Positions 15,414 to 24,247 are shown, counted from the stretch's first letter. The stretch is 52,992 nucleotides of DNA from Clostridiales bacterium (GCA_020860715.1 JAJBTU010000009.1:1-52992), one strand, 5' to 3'. Program-made: numbers and translations. The notes: generated from the sequence alone by a model not told the origin.

Positions 15414-17552
15414 ATGAAGGATGGCTTTATAAAAGCAGCGGCGCTGTCGCCGGAAATACGGGTAGCGGACTGTGTATACAATACGGAGAGCATCTGCGCC
15501 GGGATAGAGGAAGGCCTGCGGGAGCACGCAAAGATTCTGGTGTTTCCGGAGCTGTGCGTGACCGGCTATACCTGCGGGGATCTGTTCTGGCAGGAAACGC
15601 TTCTGGAGGCTGCGCGGGATTCGCTCTCAAAGCTGATTGCGTTTTCAGCCGGCAAGGATGCTCTGATTTTCATCGGCCTGCCGTTAGAAAAAAATGGCAA
15701 ACTTTATAACGTGGCTGCGGCATTCTCAGACGGAACCCTGCTGGGCTTCGTGCCGAAACGGTATCTGCCCAATTACAATGAATTTTATGAGGCCAGATAT
15801 TTTACTCCTGGATGTGAAGAAGTCTCTTTTATAAATTTCAACGGGCAGAAGGTGCCGTTTGGGATGAATCTGCTGTTTTGCGCAAAAGATCTGTGCGTGG
15901 CGGCCGAATTGTGCGAGGATCTCTGGGCGCCGAATCCGCCGAGCACGGCGCACGCTCTTGCGGGCGCGAATGTGATCGTGAACCTGTCCGCGAGTGATGA
16001 GGTGATCGGAAAAAGCGATTATCGAAAAGAACTGGTCAAGGGACAGTCGGCACGGCTGCTGTGCGGATACATTTACGCAAGCGCAGGGGAAGGCGAGTCC
16101 ACGCAGGATGTGGTCTATGGCGGGCACTGTCTGCTGGCGGAGAACGGACATATTCTTGGAGAGTCGGCGCATGCAGAATCGTCCTGCGGACGATGCGCCG
16201 ACCTGCGTCCATACTCGCGAGGCGAGAACGGACATATTCTTGGAGAGTCGGCGCATGTGGAGTCGCCCCCTCGCCAGGGCTCGGCGGCAGGTCGCATCGG
16301 CCATGCAGAAAACGCTGCGCGTTTGGCCGATGCTGCAGAATCGTCCTGCGGACGCTGCGCCGATGCCTGCGCTGTGAATCAGACGAAAGCCGGGACGCCA
16401 GCCGCGCGCTGCACAATCACCTGCACGGAATTTGACATCAGCCGTCTTTGCGCGGAGCGCAGGAGAAATACCACTTTTCAGGCTTCGTCTGATGGGGAGA
16501 AATATTTGCGCATCCCGTTTCATCTTAATATGGAAGAGACCGTACTGACGCGCACGTTTGACCGGCATCCTTTTGTGCCGGACGCGGACGAGGAGCGCAG
16601 CCGCAGATGCGAGGAAATCCTGACGATTCAGGCGCTCGGCCTGAAAAAGCGGATACAGCATACGAACGCGAAAAGCCTGGTGGTCGGCATTTCCGGCGGC
16701 CTGGATTCGACGCTTGCCCTGCTGGTGATGACCAGAGCCTGCGATCTGCTTGGCCTGCCGCGGGATACGATGACGGCCGTGACGATGCCGGGCTTTGGCA
16801 CGACAGACCGCACATACCACAATGCCTGCAGCCTGACAAAAAGTCTGGGCGCGAAGCTGATCGAGGTGGACATCCGGGATGCGGTGAACATTCATTTCCG
16901 GGATATCGGGCAGGATCCCGAAGTGCATGATGTGACCTATGAAAACGGGCAGGCGAGAGAGAGAACGCAGATTCTGATGGATCTCGCGAATAAGACCGGC
17001 GGCCTGGTCATCGGCACCGGGGACATGTCGGAGCTGGCGCTTGGCTGGGCGACCTACAATGGCGACCATATGTCGATGTACGGGGTGAACTGCTCGGTGC
17101 CGAAGACCCTCGTGCGTCACCTGGTGCGCTATTACGCGGATACCTGCGGGGATCAGACGGTCAGCGGGATTCTGTACGATGTGCTTGATACGCCGGTCAG
17201 CCCGGAGCTGCTGCCGCCGAGGGACGGAGAGATTTCGCAGAAGACGGAGGATCTGGTCGGGCCGTATGAGCTGCATGACTTTTTCCTGTATTATCTGCTG
17301 CGCTTCGGGTATCCCCCTGCGAAGATTTACCGGATCGCGAAGCGGACGTTCCAGGGGATATACGACGAAAAAACCATTCTGAAATGGCTGAAAACCTTTT
17401 ACCGCCGCTTCTTTGCGCAGCAGTTCAAACGTTCCTGTATTCCGGACGGACCCAAGGTCGGAAGCGTCGCGCTCTCGCCTCGCGGGGACCTGCGCATGCC
17501 CAGTGACGCCAGCGTGCGGATCTGGATGGAGGAACTTGAAAACTTTGCTTGA
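15414..17552 (+). CDS. nadE: Glutamine-dependent NAD+ synthetase with in-frame repeat insertion
   Basis: Final enzyme of NAD synthesis: an N-terminal nitrilase-fold glutaminase (about residues 1-330) passes ammonia to a C-terminal synthetase. The glutaminase triad is visible: Glu in VFPELCVTGYTCGDLF, Lys in PKRYLPNYNEFYE, Cys in AAELCEDLWAPNPPS. The synthetase ATP loop is SGGLDSTLAL near residue 435. At 712 residues it is about 70 longer than related enzymes; the excess lies at about residues 246-321, between AENGHILGES and ITCTEFDISRL, and is encoded by palindromic elements and a tandem duplication. The frame stays open and all catalytic motifs flank the insert, so the enzyme is probably functional with an extended surface loop. 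ATG 15414 has AGGA 6 nt upstream; ATG 15402 is an alternative. Confidence 0.94.
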   Translation: MKDGFIKAAALSPEIRVADCVYNTESICAGIEEGLREHAKILVFPELCVTGYTCGDLFWQETLLEAARDSLSKLIAFSAGKDALIFIGLPLEKNGKLYNVAAAFSDGTLLGFVPKRYLPNYNEFYEARYFTPGCEEVSFINFNGQKVPFGMNLLFCAKDLCVAAELCEDLWAPNPPSTAHALAGANVIVNLSASDEVIGKSDYRKELVKGQSARLLCGYIYASAGEGESTQDVVYGGHCLLAENGHILGESAHAESSCGRCADLRPYSRGENGHILGESAHVESPPRQGSAAGRIGHAENAARLADAAESSCGRCADACAVNQTKAGTPAARCTITCTEFDISRLCAERRRNTTFQASSDGEKYLRIPFHLNMEETVLTRTFDRHPFVPDADEERSRRCEEILTIQALGLKKRIQHTNAKSLVVGISGGLDSTLALLVMTRACDLLGLPRDTMTAVTMPGFGTTDRTYHNACSLTKSLGAKLIEVDIRDAVNIHFRDIGQDPEVHDVTYENGQARERTQILMDLANKTGGLVIGTGDMSELALGWATYNGDHMSMYGVNCSVPKTLVRHLVRYYADTCGDQTVSGILYDVLDTPVSPELLPPRDGEISQKTEDLVGPYELHDFFLYYLLRFGYPPAKIYRIAKRTFQGIYDEKTILKWLKTFYRRFFAQQFKRSCIPDGPKVGSVALSPRGDLRMPSDASVRIWMEELENFA
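16140..16257 (+). repeat. Direct repeats of an 84-bp duplication in nadE
   Basis: The 34 bases at 16140-16173 (GAGAACGGACATATTC...) recur identically at 16224-16257. The 84-bp period equals 28 codons, so the frame is kept and the peptide ENGHILGESAH is encoded twice. The first unit contains copy C1 and its second hairpin. Confidence 0.9.
16163..16233 (+). repeat. Palindromic element copy C1 with second hairpin, in nadE
   Basis: Outer stem GTCGGCGC (16163-16170) / GCGCCGAC (16195-16202), bulge ATGCAGA (16171-16177), inner stem ATCGTCC/GGACGAT with loop TGC. Second hairpin 16207-16233 (GTCCATACTCGC, loop GAG, GCGAGAACGGAC), as in copy B. Read in frame as HAESSCGRCAD. Confidence 0.88.
16258..16375 (+). 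repeat. Palindromic element copies C2 and C3 with CCCCCTC block, in nadE
   Basis: The upstream block GGAGTCGCCCCCTCG...CGGCGGCAG (16259-16290) precedes core C2: outer stem GCATCGGCC (16294-16302) / GGCCGATGC (16325-16333), bulge ATGCAGA (16303-16309), inner AAACGC/GCGTTT, loop TGC; every stem base pairs. A further core C3 follows (TGCAGA at 16334-16339, CGTCC-TGC-GGACG) whose right outer arm GCCGATGC (16359-16366) can pair with the C2 left arm, indicating nesting. Confidence 0.85.
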
Positions 17553-17577
17553 ATTTTCTAAGTGGTTGTAGTACACT
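17549..17577 (+). promoter_or_regulatory. Promoter of the cobalamin riboswitch operon
   Basis: -35 TTGAAT (17549-17554, overlapping the nadE stop), 17-nt spacer, -10 TACACT (17572-17577). Expected start near 17584 gives a 460-nt leader containing the riboswitch. Confidence 0.55.
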
Positions 17578-17689
17578 ATCTGCGGCGGGACGCGTTTCGA
17601 CGCGCCTGAACAGAGCGGGAATTTTCATTATTGGATTCAGCTTCTGCCGCCATAACTGAATAACGCAGCGGGTTCCGAATCAAGGGATA

Positions 17690-17880
17690 GCTTTTATCAG
17701 GCAGGAATACTTTGCCGGTAAGATGAGAGACTGCGATTTGGCTAAGAGGGAAACAGGTGTGAATCCTGTACGATCCCGTCACTGTATTTAGGGAACGCGG
17801 CCGATATGCCACTGGGAGACCGGGAAGGCGGTTCGCGTGATGATCTATAAGCCAGGAGACCTGCCGGCTGCACACGCGGA
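17690..17880 (+). promoter_or_regulatory. Cobalamin (B12) riboswitch
   Basis: The leader carries the conserved adenosylcobalamin aptamer parts in order: GAGGGAAACAGGTGTGAATCC (17746-17766, split here: GGGAA then GGTG then AATCC), CCCGTCACTGTA (17774-17785), GCCACTGGGAG, GGAAGGCG and the B12 box GCCAGGAGACCTGCC (17851-17865). Downstream, a TTCGGACC/GGTCTGCGAA hairpin (17919-17946) and an AGATTGAA/TTCAATCT hairpin (17948-17970) may form the expression platform; the second lacks a clean T run, so the switch may act on translation or on a weaker terminator. It lies 165 nt before the chelatase gene, consistent with B12 repression of the whole uptake operon. Confidence 0.9.
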
Positions 17881-18044
17881 AGCAGCGCCTGTATGTGTAT
17901 GAACAGAACAGGTACGGCTTCGGACCACGGGGAATTGGTCTGCGAAAAGATTGAAGCGTTTTTTCAATCTGATTTAGCTCATCCTTTTGCCCTGTGTAAA
18001 AGGTTTTTTTCATTTTAAATCCATTTTCACAGGAGGAGAACAAC

Positions 18045-19664
18045 ATGAAGAAGAGAACAGTGAAAGCTGTTGCAGTCGCGCTTGCGATGTCCACCGTGTT
18101 TGCGATGGGTTCCGCGAACGTGCTTGCAGAGGAGGAGACGGAAGCGGCCCAGGCAGCTGCGGAAGTATCAGACGAGGATCAGGCTGCGGCGGATGAAGTG
18201 GCTGCTCTGATCGACGCGATCTATGTTCAGGAGAGAACAGACGATACGGACGAGCAGTGCGCGGCGGCAAAAGAGGCGTGGGACGCGCTGACGGACGAGC
18301 AGAAAGAACTGGTCGAGGGCGAGAACGCGGATCCGGATTATTTTGGCAGAGATACCGGCGATGCATCTCTGGATGATGCGGGAAATGCGGATGAGATCGG
18401 CGAGAATGAGATTCTGGTCGTCAGCTTCGGTACATCCTTTAACGACAGCCGTGTTGAGGATATCAAGGCGATCGAGGACGCGATTGCCGAGGCATATCCG
18501 GACTGGTCGGTGAGAAGAGCGTTTACAGCGCAGATCATCATCAACCATATTCAGTCCCGTGACGGCGAGGCGATTGACAATATGGATCAGGCTCTGGAGC
18601 GTGCGGTAGCAAACGGCGTAAAGAATCTGGTCGTACAGCCGACACACCTGATGCACGGCGCAGAGTATGATGAACTGGTCGAGGCAGTAACGGAGTATGC
18701 GGATCAGTTCGAGAGCATTGCGATCGCAGAACCGCTTCTCGGCGAGGTTGGCGATGACGCGACTGTGATCAACGAGGATAAGGCGGCGGTAGCGGAAGCG
18801 GTTGTAGCAGCGGCAGTAGAGAGTTCTGACTATGACAGCCTTGACGCGGCGGCTGAGGACGGCACCGCGATCGTGCTGATGGGTCATGGTACCTCTCATA
18901 CGGCAAAGGTTTCTTACAGCCAGATGCAGACCCAGATGGACGAACTTGGCTATGCGAACGTGTTCATCGGCACCGTTGAGGGCGAGCCGGAGGAGACCGC
19001 CTGCGAGGCAGTCATCGAGGCAGTTGCAGCGGCCGGTTATACAAAGGTTATCCTTCGTCCGCTGATGGTAGTGGCAGGCGACCATGCGAACAACGATATG
19101 GCCGGCGAGGATGAGGATTCCTGGCTTTCCATGTTCAACGCGTCCGGTCTGTTTGAGAGCGTAGATACGCAGATTGAAGGCATGGGCCGGATCGAAGCGA
19201 TCGAGGAACTCTATGTAGCTCATACTGCTGCTGCAATTGAGTCTATTGGCGCAGCAGACGAAGCGGAGACGGAAGACGCTACGGAGACCGCCGCGCTGGA
19301 GGACGGCGTTTATACGGTAAATTTTAACACCGACAGCAGCATGTTTCACGTAAATGAGGCTCTGGACGGCAAGGCGACACTGACCGTGGAAAACGGTGAG
19401 ATGACCGTTCATGTGACGCTTGTATCAAAGAGTATCGTGAACCTCTATTACGGGCTGGCTGCGGATGCTGAAACAGAAGGAGCAGTATTACTTGAGCCGA
19501 CAACCGATACAGTGACCTACAGCGACGGCATGACGGAAGAAGTTTATGGATTTGATATTCCGGTTCCGGCGCTGGATGAGGAATTTGATGTTGCACTGAT
19601 CGGCACAAAGGGTGTATGGTATGACCATAAGGTCAGCGTGACCGACCCGGTGACGGCAGAGTAA
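18045..19664 (+). CDS. cbiK: Exported sirohydrochlorin cobaltochelatase (CbiK-like) with C-terminal NEAT-like domain
   Basis: A 539-residue protein with a clear type I signal peptide (residues 1-28, cleavage after LA), an acidic spacer (about 29-115), a CbiK-type chelatase core (about 120-400) and a beta-rich C-terminal domain (about 420-539). The core shows ILVVSFGTSFNDSR, VVQPTHLMHGAEYDEL and IVLMGHGTSHTA, with the two metal-binding histidines expected for CbiK, and LRPLMVVAGDHANNDMAG. CbiK inserts cobalt (or iron) into sirohydrochlorin; exported versions are known in Desulfovibrio. The C-terminal domain (EDGVYTVNFNTDSS...) resembles the module at the start of the next gene and the NEAT/iron-transport-associated family that binds haem-like rings. 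Regulated by the B12 riboswitch. AGGAGGAG precedes the ATG. Its extracytoplasmic task is inference: metal loading or stripping of tetrapyrroles for uptake. Confidence 0.88.
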   Translation: MKKRTVKAVAVALAMSTVFAMGSANVLAEEETEAAQAAAEVSDEDQAAADEVAALIDAIYVQERTDDTDEQCAAAKEAWDALTDEQKELVEGENADPDYFGRDTGDASLDDAGNADEIGENEILVVSFGTSFNDSRVEDIKAIEDAIAEAYPDWSVRRAFTAQIIINHIQSRDGEAIDNMDQALERAVANGVKNLVVQPTHLMHGAEYDELVEAVTEYADQFESIAIAEPLLGEVGDDATVINEDKAAVAEAVVAAAVESSDYDSLDAAAEDGTAIVLMGHGTSHTAKVSYSQMQTQMDELGYANVFIGTVEGEPEETACEAVIEAVAAAGYTKVILRPLMVVAGDHANNDMAGEDEDSWLSMFNASGLFESVDTQIEGMGRIEAIEELYVAHTAAAIESIGAADEAETEDATETAALEDGVYTVNFNTDSSMFHVNEALDGKATLTVENGEMTVHVTLVSKSIVNLYYGLAADAETEGAVLLEPTTDTVTYSDGMTEEVYGFDIPVPALDEEFDVALIGTKGVWYDHKVSVTDPVTAE

Positions 19665-19899
19665 AGGAAAATAACAGCGACAGATCAGAATGGAGGCGTC
19701 AGCGCAGAGCTGCAGCCGGCTGCTTAGAACTGTTGCAAATGGAATCACAGGAAGTTTTGTCTGCCCCCGCTTTCACCGGCGGGGGCAGAATTTTATGGCG
19801 CGCAGGGCATGATAAGGTGTTTTGCGGCAAAACAGCACCCGGCCTGCGCCGGACGGACAGAGGAGAAGAATATTCCCCATCCGATTAAGGAGAAAAAGC
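19665..19899 (+). terminator. Terminator-like hairpin between chelatase and binding-protein genes
   Basis: Within this gap, stem CTGCCCCCGC (19761-19770) / GCGGGGGCAG (19779-19788) is followed by AATTTTAT. A second weaker GC-rich fold follows (19798-19855). Partial termination would set chelatase mRNA above transporter mRNA. Confidence 0.6.
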
Positions 19900-21726
19900 A
19901 TGAAATATAGAAAAATGTTGTTATCCGGAATCCTTCTCGCGGGAATGACTGGAATCACATTGGTTTTCGGGGAAGGGGTGCCTGCATTGGGGAATATGGG
20001 CGTTCCAATGATTGTCTCTGCTTCTGAAGACGGCTCAGAAGGTACGGACGCGGCAGACAATGCTTCGGAGGCTGCGGGGATTGAGGAGGAGACTGCAGGG
20101 ACTGCACTCACAGAGCTCGGCCTTGAGGACGGCATTTATCTGGTCGATGTGACCCTTTCCGGCGGCTCCGGCAGGGCAAGCGTGGAGAGTCCGGCCACGG
20201 TCATGGCAGAGGACGGAAAAGCGACAGCCTCCATCACATTCAGCAGCCCTTACTATGATTACATGCTTGTGGACGGGGAGCGGTATGAGCCGGTGAACAC
20301 GGAAGGAAATTCCACATTTGAAATACCGGTCAGTGCCTTTGACTGTGAAATCGCGGTGACGGCGGACACGACTGCGATGAGTACGCCGCATGAGATTGAT
20401 TATACTTTGTATTTCGACTCGGCATCGATCCGGACAGCAGATGAGGATGAAACAAACAATTCCGGGAACGATACGGAAACGGCCGGCGTGGAGCATGATG
20501 CCGAATCCGCAGCGGAGGATGAGCCGGTTGATGCAGAGAATACGGGTGCCGCAGAAGACGCGGACGCCACAGAAGATACAGAAGCAGCAGAAGATGCGGA
20601 AGCTGCAGATTCGGCAGATGATATAGACGATGCAGATTCCGCACGAAATTATCCCTCCGGCGAGGACTGGTGCGGTCTTATATGGGAGAGTTCTCTGGAA
20701 CTTCTGTATGCGGAACAGTTTACCGTAGATTATTACGAGGGCGGTTATACAAGGATAGTGATCGCGGATGAGGATGTGTATCTTCTGACACCGGAGACAG
20801 ATACTGAAACTGTTCCGGAAAACCTGCCTGAGGATGCAGTCGTCCTGCAGCAGCCGATTGAAAATATTTATCTGGTCGCCACCTCGGCGATGGACTTTTT
20901 TGTTTCGCTGGATGCGCTGGATTCGATTCGGCTTTCCGGCACGAACGCGGATGGCTGGTACATTGAGGAGGCACAGGAGGCGATGGAGGCCGGAGACATT
21001 CTTTATGCCGGGAAATACAGCGCTCCCGACTATGAATTGATCCTCTCGGAAAATTGCGGGCTTGCCATTGAGTCCACAATGATTTATCATAACCCCGAAG
21101 TGCAGGAAAAGCTGGAGGCCTTTGGCATTCCGGTGCTGGTAGAACGTTCCAGCTATGAATCTCACCCGATGGGACGGACAGAGTGGATCAAACTTTACGC
21201 CGTGCTGCTCGGCCGGGAGGACGAAGCTGAGAAAATCTTCAGCGAACAGGTTGCGAATGTGCAGGCGATTGAGTCAGAAGAGTCGCTTGGAAAAACAGTT
21301 GCATTTTTCTACATTACATCGGCCGGAACCGCAAATGTCCGCAAATCCAACGACTATGTTGCGAAGATGATTGAACTGGCGGGCGGCACTTACGTATTTG
21401 AGGATCTGGGCGAGGATGACAGCGCGACATCTACGATCAATATGACGATGGAAGAATTTTACGCCGGTGCCTGTGACGCGGATTACATCATTTATAACAG
21501 CACGATCGACGGTGAACTCTATACAATGGACGAACTGTTAGGGAAGAGCGCGCTGCTGGCGGATTTTACGGCGGTGCAGAACGGAAATGTCTGGTGTACC
21601 GGAAAAAACCTTTTCCAGGAGACGACGGCTTTAGGCGATCTGATTGTGGAAATCCATACGATCCTTTCCGATGAGGACGTGGATGACGGTGAACTGGAAT
21701 TTTTGCACCGGATCGTGGACGAATGA
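19900..21726 (+). CDS. Corrinoid/haem-type ABC binding protein with N-terminal NEAT-like domain
   Basis: A 608-residue secreted protein: signal peptide (residues 1-40, no lipobox), NEAT-like domain (about 70-185: LGLEDGIYLVDVTLSGGSGRA, then YDYMLVDGERY), a long acidic Ala/Glu/Asp linker (about 190-245), and a BtuF/FhuD-type substrate-binding domain (about 255-608) with the helical-backbone pattern IRLSGTNADGWYIEEA, LAIESTMIYHNPEVQEKLEAFGIPVLVERSSYESHPMGRTEWIK (in parts) and a MNGxVWCTGKNLFQ-like end. The domain pair implies that a ring compound is captured at the surface and delivered to the BtuC-like permease. ATG 19900 is set by AAGGAG 8 nt upstream. Because the operon has a B12 riboswitch, a corrinoid ligand is most likely; haem or another metallo-tetrapyrrole remains possible. 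Confidence 0.85.
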   Translation: MKYRKMLLSGILLAGMTGITLVFGEGVPALGNMGVPMIVSASEDGSEGTDAADNASEAAGIEEETAGTALTELGLEDGIYLVDVTLSGGSGRASVESPATVMAEDGKATASITFSSPYYDYMLVDGERYEPVNTEGNSTFEIPVSAFDCEIAVTADTTAMSTPHEIDYTLYFDSASIRTADEDETNNSGNDTETAGVEHDAESAAEDEPVDAENTGAAEDADATEDTEAAEDAEAADSADDIDDADSARNYPSGEDWCGLIWESSLELLYAEQFTVDYYEGGYTRIVIADEDVYLLTPETDTETVPENLPEDAVVLQQPIENIYLVATSAMDFFVSLDALDSIRLSGTNADGWYIEEAQEAMEAGDILYAGKYSAPDYELILSENCGLAIESTMIYHNPEVQEKLEAFGIPVLVERSSYESHPMGRTEWIKLYAVLLGREDEAEKIFSEQVANVQAIESEESLGKTVAFFYITSAGTANVRKSNDYVAKMIELAGGTYVFEDLGEDDSATSTINMTMEEFYAGACDADYIIYNSTIDGELYTMDELLGKSALLADFTAVQNGNVWCTGKNLFQETTALGDLIVEIHTILSDEDVDDGELEFLHRIVDE

Positions 21727-21807
21727 TTAAAACGGCGGAATTTACGGCCGGATAGCGAGGCAAAAGGCTGTATAGTAAAGAGCGACTGCTTAAAAGGGAA
21801 CAAACAG

Positions 21808-22932
21808 ATGAAGAATACGAAGGCGGAAAATACAGAGCGGGAAAATACAAAGCAAAAAAAGACAGAACAGGAAAATACAGAACAAAACACAGAATCACAG
21901 ACCCGGGTACTGCATGATACCGTGGCGCTTCGCCGTGTGCGCTACACGGCGTCGTTTGTCATTCTGCTGCTGCTGACCGGCATTTTATTTATCTGGAATG
22001 TGAATTCCGGCAGTGTCGATCTGTCCATTCGTGAGATCGGTCAGATTATTTTTCAGCGGACAGGCGACGCGACCGCCTACAACATCATCTGGCAGATTCG
22101 TCTTCCGAGGATTCTTGCTGTCATTATTCTGGGCGGCGCGCTTTCGGTTTCCGGCTTTCTGCTGCAGACTTTTTTCTCCAACCCGATTGCCGGGCCGTAT
22201 GTGCTTGGCATTTCGTCCGGTTCAAAGCTGGTTGTAGCCTTACTGATGGTTTATTTTCTTTCCATATCAAAGACAATGTCTTCCGGCATGATGATTGTTG
22301 CGGCGTTTATCGGCGCGATGCTCTCAATGGGCTTTGTCCTGCTGGTGTCGCGGAGGGTGAAGCGTATGTCGATGCTGGTCATCTGCGGCGTGATGATCGG
22401 CTACATCTGCTCGGCCATCACGGATTTTGTGGTGACATTCGCCGATGATTCGAACATTGTCAACCTTCATAACTGGTCGCTTGGCAGCTTTTCCGGCATG
22501 ACCTGGAGCAGCGTGAGGGTGATGGCCATCGTAGTGGGCATATCGCTGGTGATCACCTTTTTCCTTTCCAAACCGATTGCCGCTTATCAGCTGGGCGAGG
22601 TGTACGCGCAGAATCTCGGTGTAAACGTCCGTCTGTTCCGCGTGGCGCTGATCCTTTTATCCAGCGTGCTTTCCGCCTGTGTGACCGCGTTTGCGGGGCC
22701 GATTTCCTTCGTCGGGATCGCGGTGCCGCATCTGGTCAAAAGCCTGCTGAACACGGCAAAGCCGATTCTGGTGATTCCGGCCTGCTTTTTAGGCGGAGCC
22801 GCCTTCTGCCTGTTCTGCGATCTGATCGCCCGCACGGCCTTTTCCCCGACCGAACTCTCGATCAGTTCTGTGACGGCTATTTTCGGCGCACCGGTGGTGA
22901 TTTATATTATGGTGAAGAAAAAATCAGGATGA
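21808..22932 (+). CDS. FecCD/BtuC-type ABC permease
   Basis: A 374-residue permease of the iron-siderophore/cobalamin class with about nine to ten membrane helices from residue 47 on. Family signatures are visible: RLPRILAVIILGGALSVSGF (in part), the LQTFFSNPIAGPYVLGIS block, and AGPISFVGIAVPHLVK, the loop that docks with the ATPase. The first 45 residues are an odd hydrophilic run of repeated ENT/KAENTE-like units (Lys/Glu/Asn/Thr rich) not usual for this family. It lies 81 nt after the binding protein gene and 90 nt before the ATPase gene, under the B12 riboswitch. Confidence 0.93.
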   Translation: MKNTKAENTERENTKQKKTEQENTEQNTESQTRVLHDTVALRRVRYTASFVILLLLTGILFIWNVNSGSVDLSIREIGQIIFQRTGDATAYNIIWQIRLPRILAVIILGGALSVSGFLLQTFFSNPIAGPYVLGISSGSKLVVALLMVYFLSISKTMSSGMMIVAAFIGAMLSMGFVLLVSRRVKRMSMLVICGVMIGYICSAITDFVVTFADDSNIVNLHNWSLGSFSGMTWSSVRVMAIVVGISLVITFFLSKPIAAYQLGEVYAQNLGVNVRLFRVALILLSSVLSACVTAFAGPISFVGIAVPHLVKSLLNTAKPILVIPACFLGGAAFCLFCDLIARTAFSPTELSISSVTAIFGAPVVIYIMVKKKSG

Positions 22933-23022
22933 GAGAAGCTGAGCGATGCAGCCTGCAAACGGAAGGAATCGTATCGTGAAACGGATGAAACATGCTTAAC
23001 CGAATCAATATGGGGCGGAAAA

Positions 23023-24177
23023 ATGGCAGAGACAAAAGAATTCGAAAAAGAAAATAATCAGGACGCAGGATATTACTTTCGCACAGAGAATCTGACAGTC
23101 GGCTACGATGGCAGGCCGCTGATCAAAGAGATTGAGATGCATGTGCAGCGGGGAGAGATCCTGACACTGATCGGGCCGAACGGCGGCGGAAAATCGACCA
23201 TATTAAAGAGCATTACGCGGCAGCTGAAAACGATTGCCGGCACGGTTTATCTGGAAAATGAGACGATTCAGAAACTTTCAGGCAAAGATCTCTCCCAGAA
23301 GATGGCAGTCGTTCTTACGGAGCGGATGCAGTCTGAACTGATGACCTGCGAGGATATCGTGGCGACCGGCCGTTATCCCTATACCGGGACACTGGGCCTT
23401 TTGACCGATGAAGACCGCAAAAAGGTGTATGAAGCGATGGAGATGGTGCATGCTCTCGAACTGCGCGGCCGGGATTTTAAGGCCATCAGCGACGGACAGC
23501 GGCAGAGGATCATGCTTGCGCGCGCCATCTGTCAGGAGCCGGAGATCATCGTTCTGGACGAGCCGACTTCCTATCTTGATATCCGTCATAAGCTGGAACT
23601 GCTCACCATCCTGAAAAGACTGGTCGCGCAAAATCAGCTGGCTGTGATCATGTCGCTGCATGAGCTTGACCTCGCACAGAAGGTTTCCGATCAGGTGATC
23701 TGCGTACATGGAGACAAAATTGATCATTACGGGACGCCGGAGGAGGTCTTTACGCCGGATTATATCCGGCAGCTTTACGGAATCACGACCGGAAGCTACG
23801 ATCCGCTCTTTGGCTGTATTGAGATGGAGGCAGTGCACGGCGCTCCGGAAGTGTTTGTGATCGGCGGGGGCGGCAGCGCGATTCCGACCTGCCGCAGGCT
23901 GCAGCGAGAAGGCATTCCCTTTGCGATCGGCGTTCTGCATGAAAACGATATCGATTGTGAAGTGGCAAAGGCTTTGGCTTCTAAGACCATCACAGAACGG
24001 GCTTTTGAGCCGGTCAGTGAGGAAAAGATACAGGAGGCTTTAGAAGTGCTGCGCACCTGCGGCCGAGTGATCTGCTGCGTGTCCTCTTTTGGAACGATGA
24101 ATGCAGGAAACGCGGTGTTGCGGGAAGAAGCGGAGCGGCTGGGGATTTTGGAAACAGTCAAAGAGGATGTCAGATGA
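23023..24177 (+). CDS. FepC/BtuD-type ABC ATPase with C-terminal extension
   Basis: A 384-residue ATPase. Walker A is GPNGGGKST (residues 51-59), the signature is SDGQRQRIMLARA, Walker B is IIVLDEPTSYLD and the switch His is in SLHELDLA. After the usual 255-residue ATPase domain comes an additional domain (about 265-384) with a Rossmann-like EVFVIGGGGSAIPTCRRL motif and VICCVSSFGTMNAGN, absent from classical BtuD/FepC; similar tails occur in some Firmicutes cobalamin ATPases. It could bind a nucleotide or corrinoid-related ligand and gate transport. The final gene of the riboswitch operon; GGGCGGAA precedes the ATG. Confidence 0.92.
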   Translation: MAETKEFEKENNQDAGYYFRTENLTVGYDGRPLIKEIEMHVQRGEILTLIGPNGGGKSTILKSITRQLKTIAGTVYLENETIQKLSGKDLSQKMAVVLTERMQSELMTCEDIVATGRYPYTGTLGLLTDEDRKKVYEAMEMVHALELRGRDFKAISDGQRQRIMLARAICQEPEIIVLDEPTSYLDIRHKLELLTILKRLVAQNQLAVIMSLHELDLAQKVSDQVICVHGDKIDHYGTPEEVFTPDYIRQLYGITTGSYDPLFGCIEMEAVHGAPEVFVIGGGGSAIPTCRRLQREGIPFAIGVLHENDIDCEVAKALASKTITERAFEPVSEEKIQEALEVLRTCGRVICCVSSFGTMNAGNAVLREEAERLGILETVKEDVR

Positions 24178-24247
24178 GGAAATCTCCTTAAAGAACGGCG
24201 CATATATACGCTCGCTGCGGTGAGGGCGGGACTGCTCATCGGGCCTG

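Noticed and set aside
16100-16400. Repeats in nadE considered as a CRISPR array
   Set aside because: Units are unequal, nested and in frame with the gene; there are no regular spacers or cas genes.
15402-17552. nadE as a pseudogene because of the repeats
   Set aside because: The frame is uninterrupted and all glutaminase and synthetase motifs are intact.
15726-17576. 616-codon antisense open frame opposite nadE, and similar long antisense frames (10495-11766, 18168-19412, 20035-21165, 41115-42170)
   Set aside because: They mirror strongly coded genes of GC-rich third positions, have no protein family features and no ribosome binding sites.
17941-17975. AGATTGAA/TTCAATCT hairpin as a firm riboswitch terminator
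   Set aside because: The stem is AT-rich and not followed by a T run; left as a possible expression platform only.
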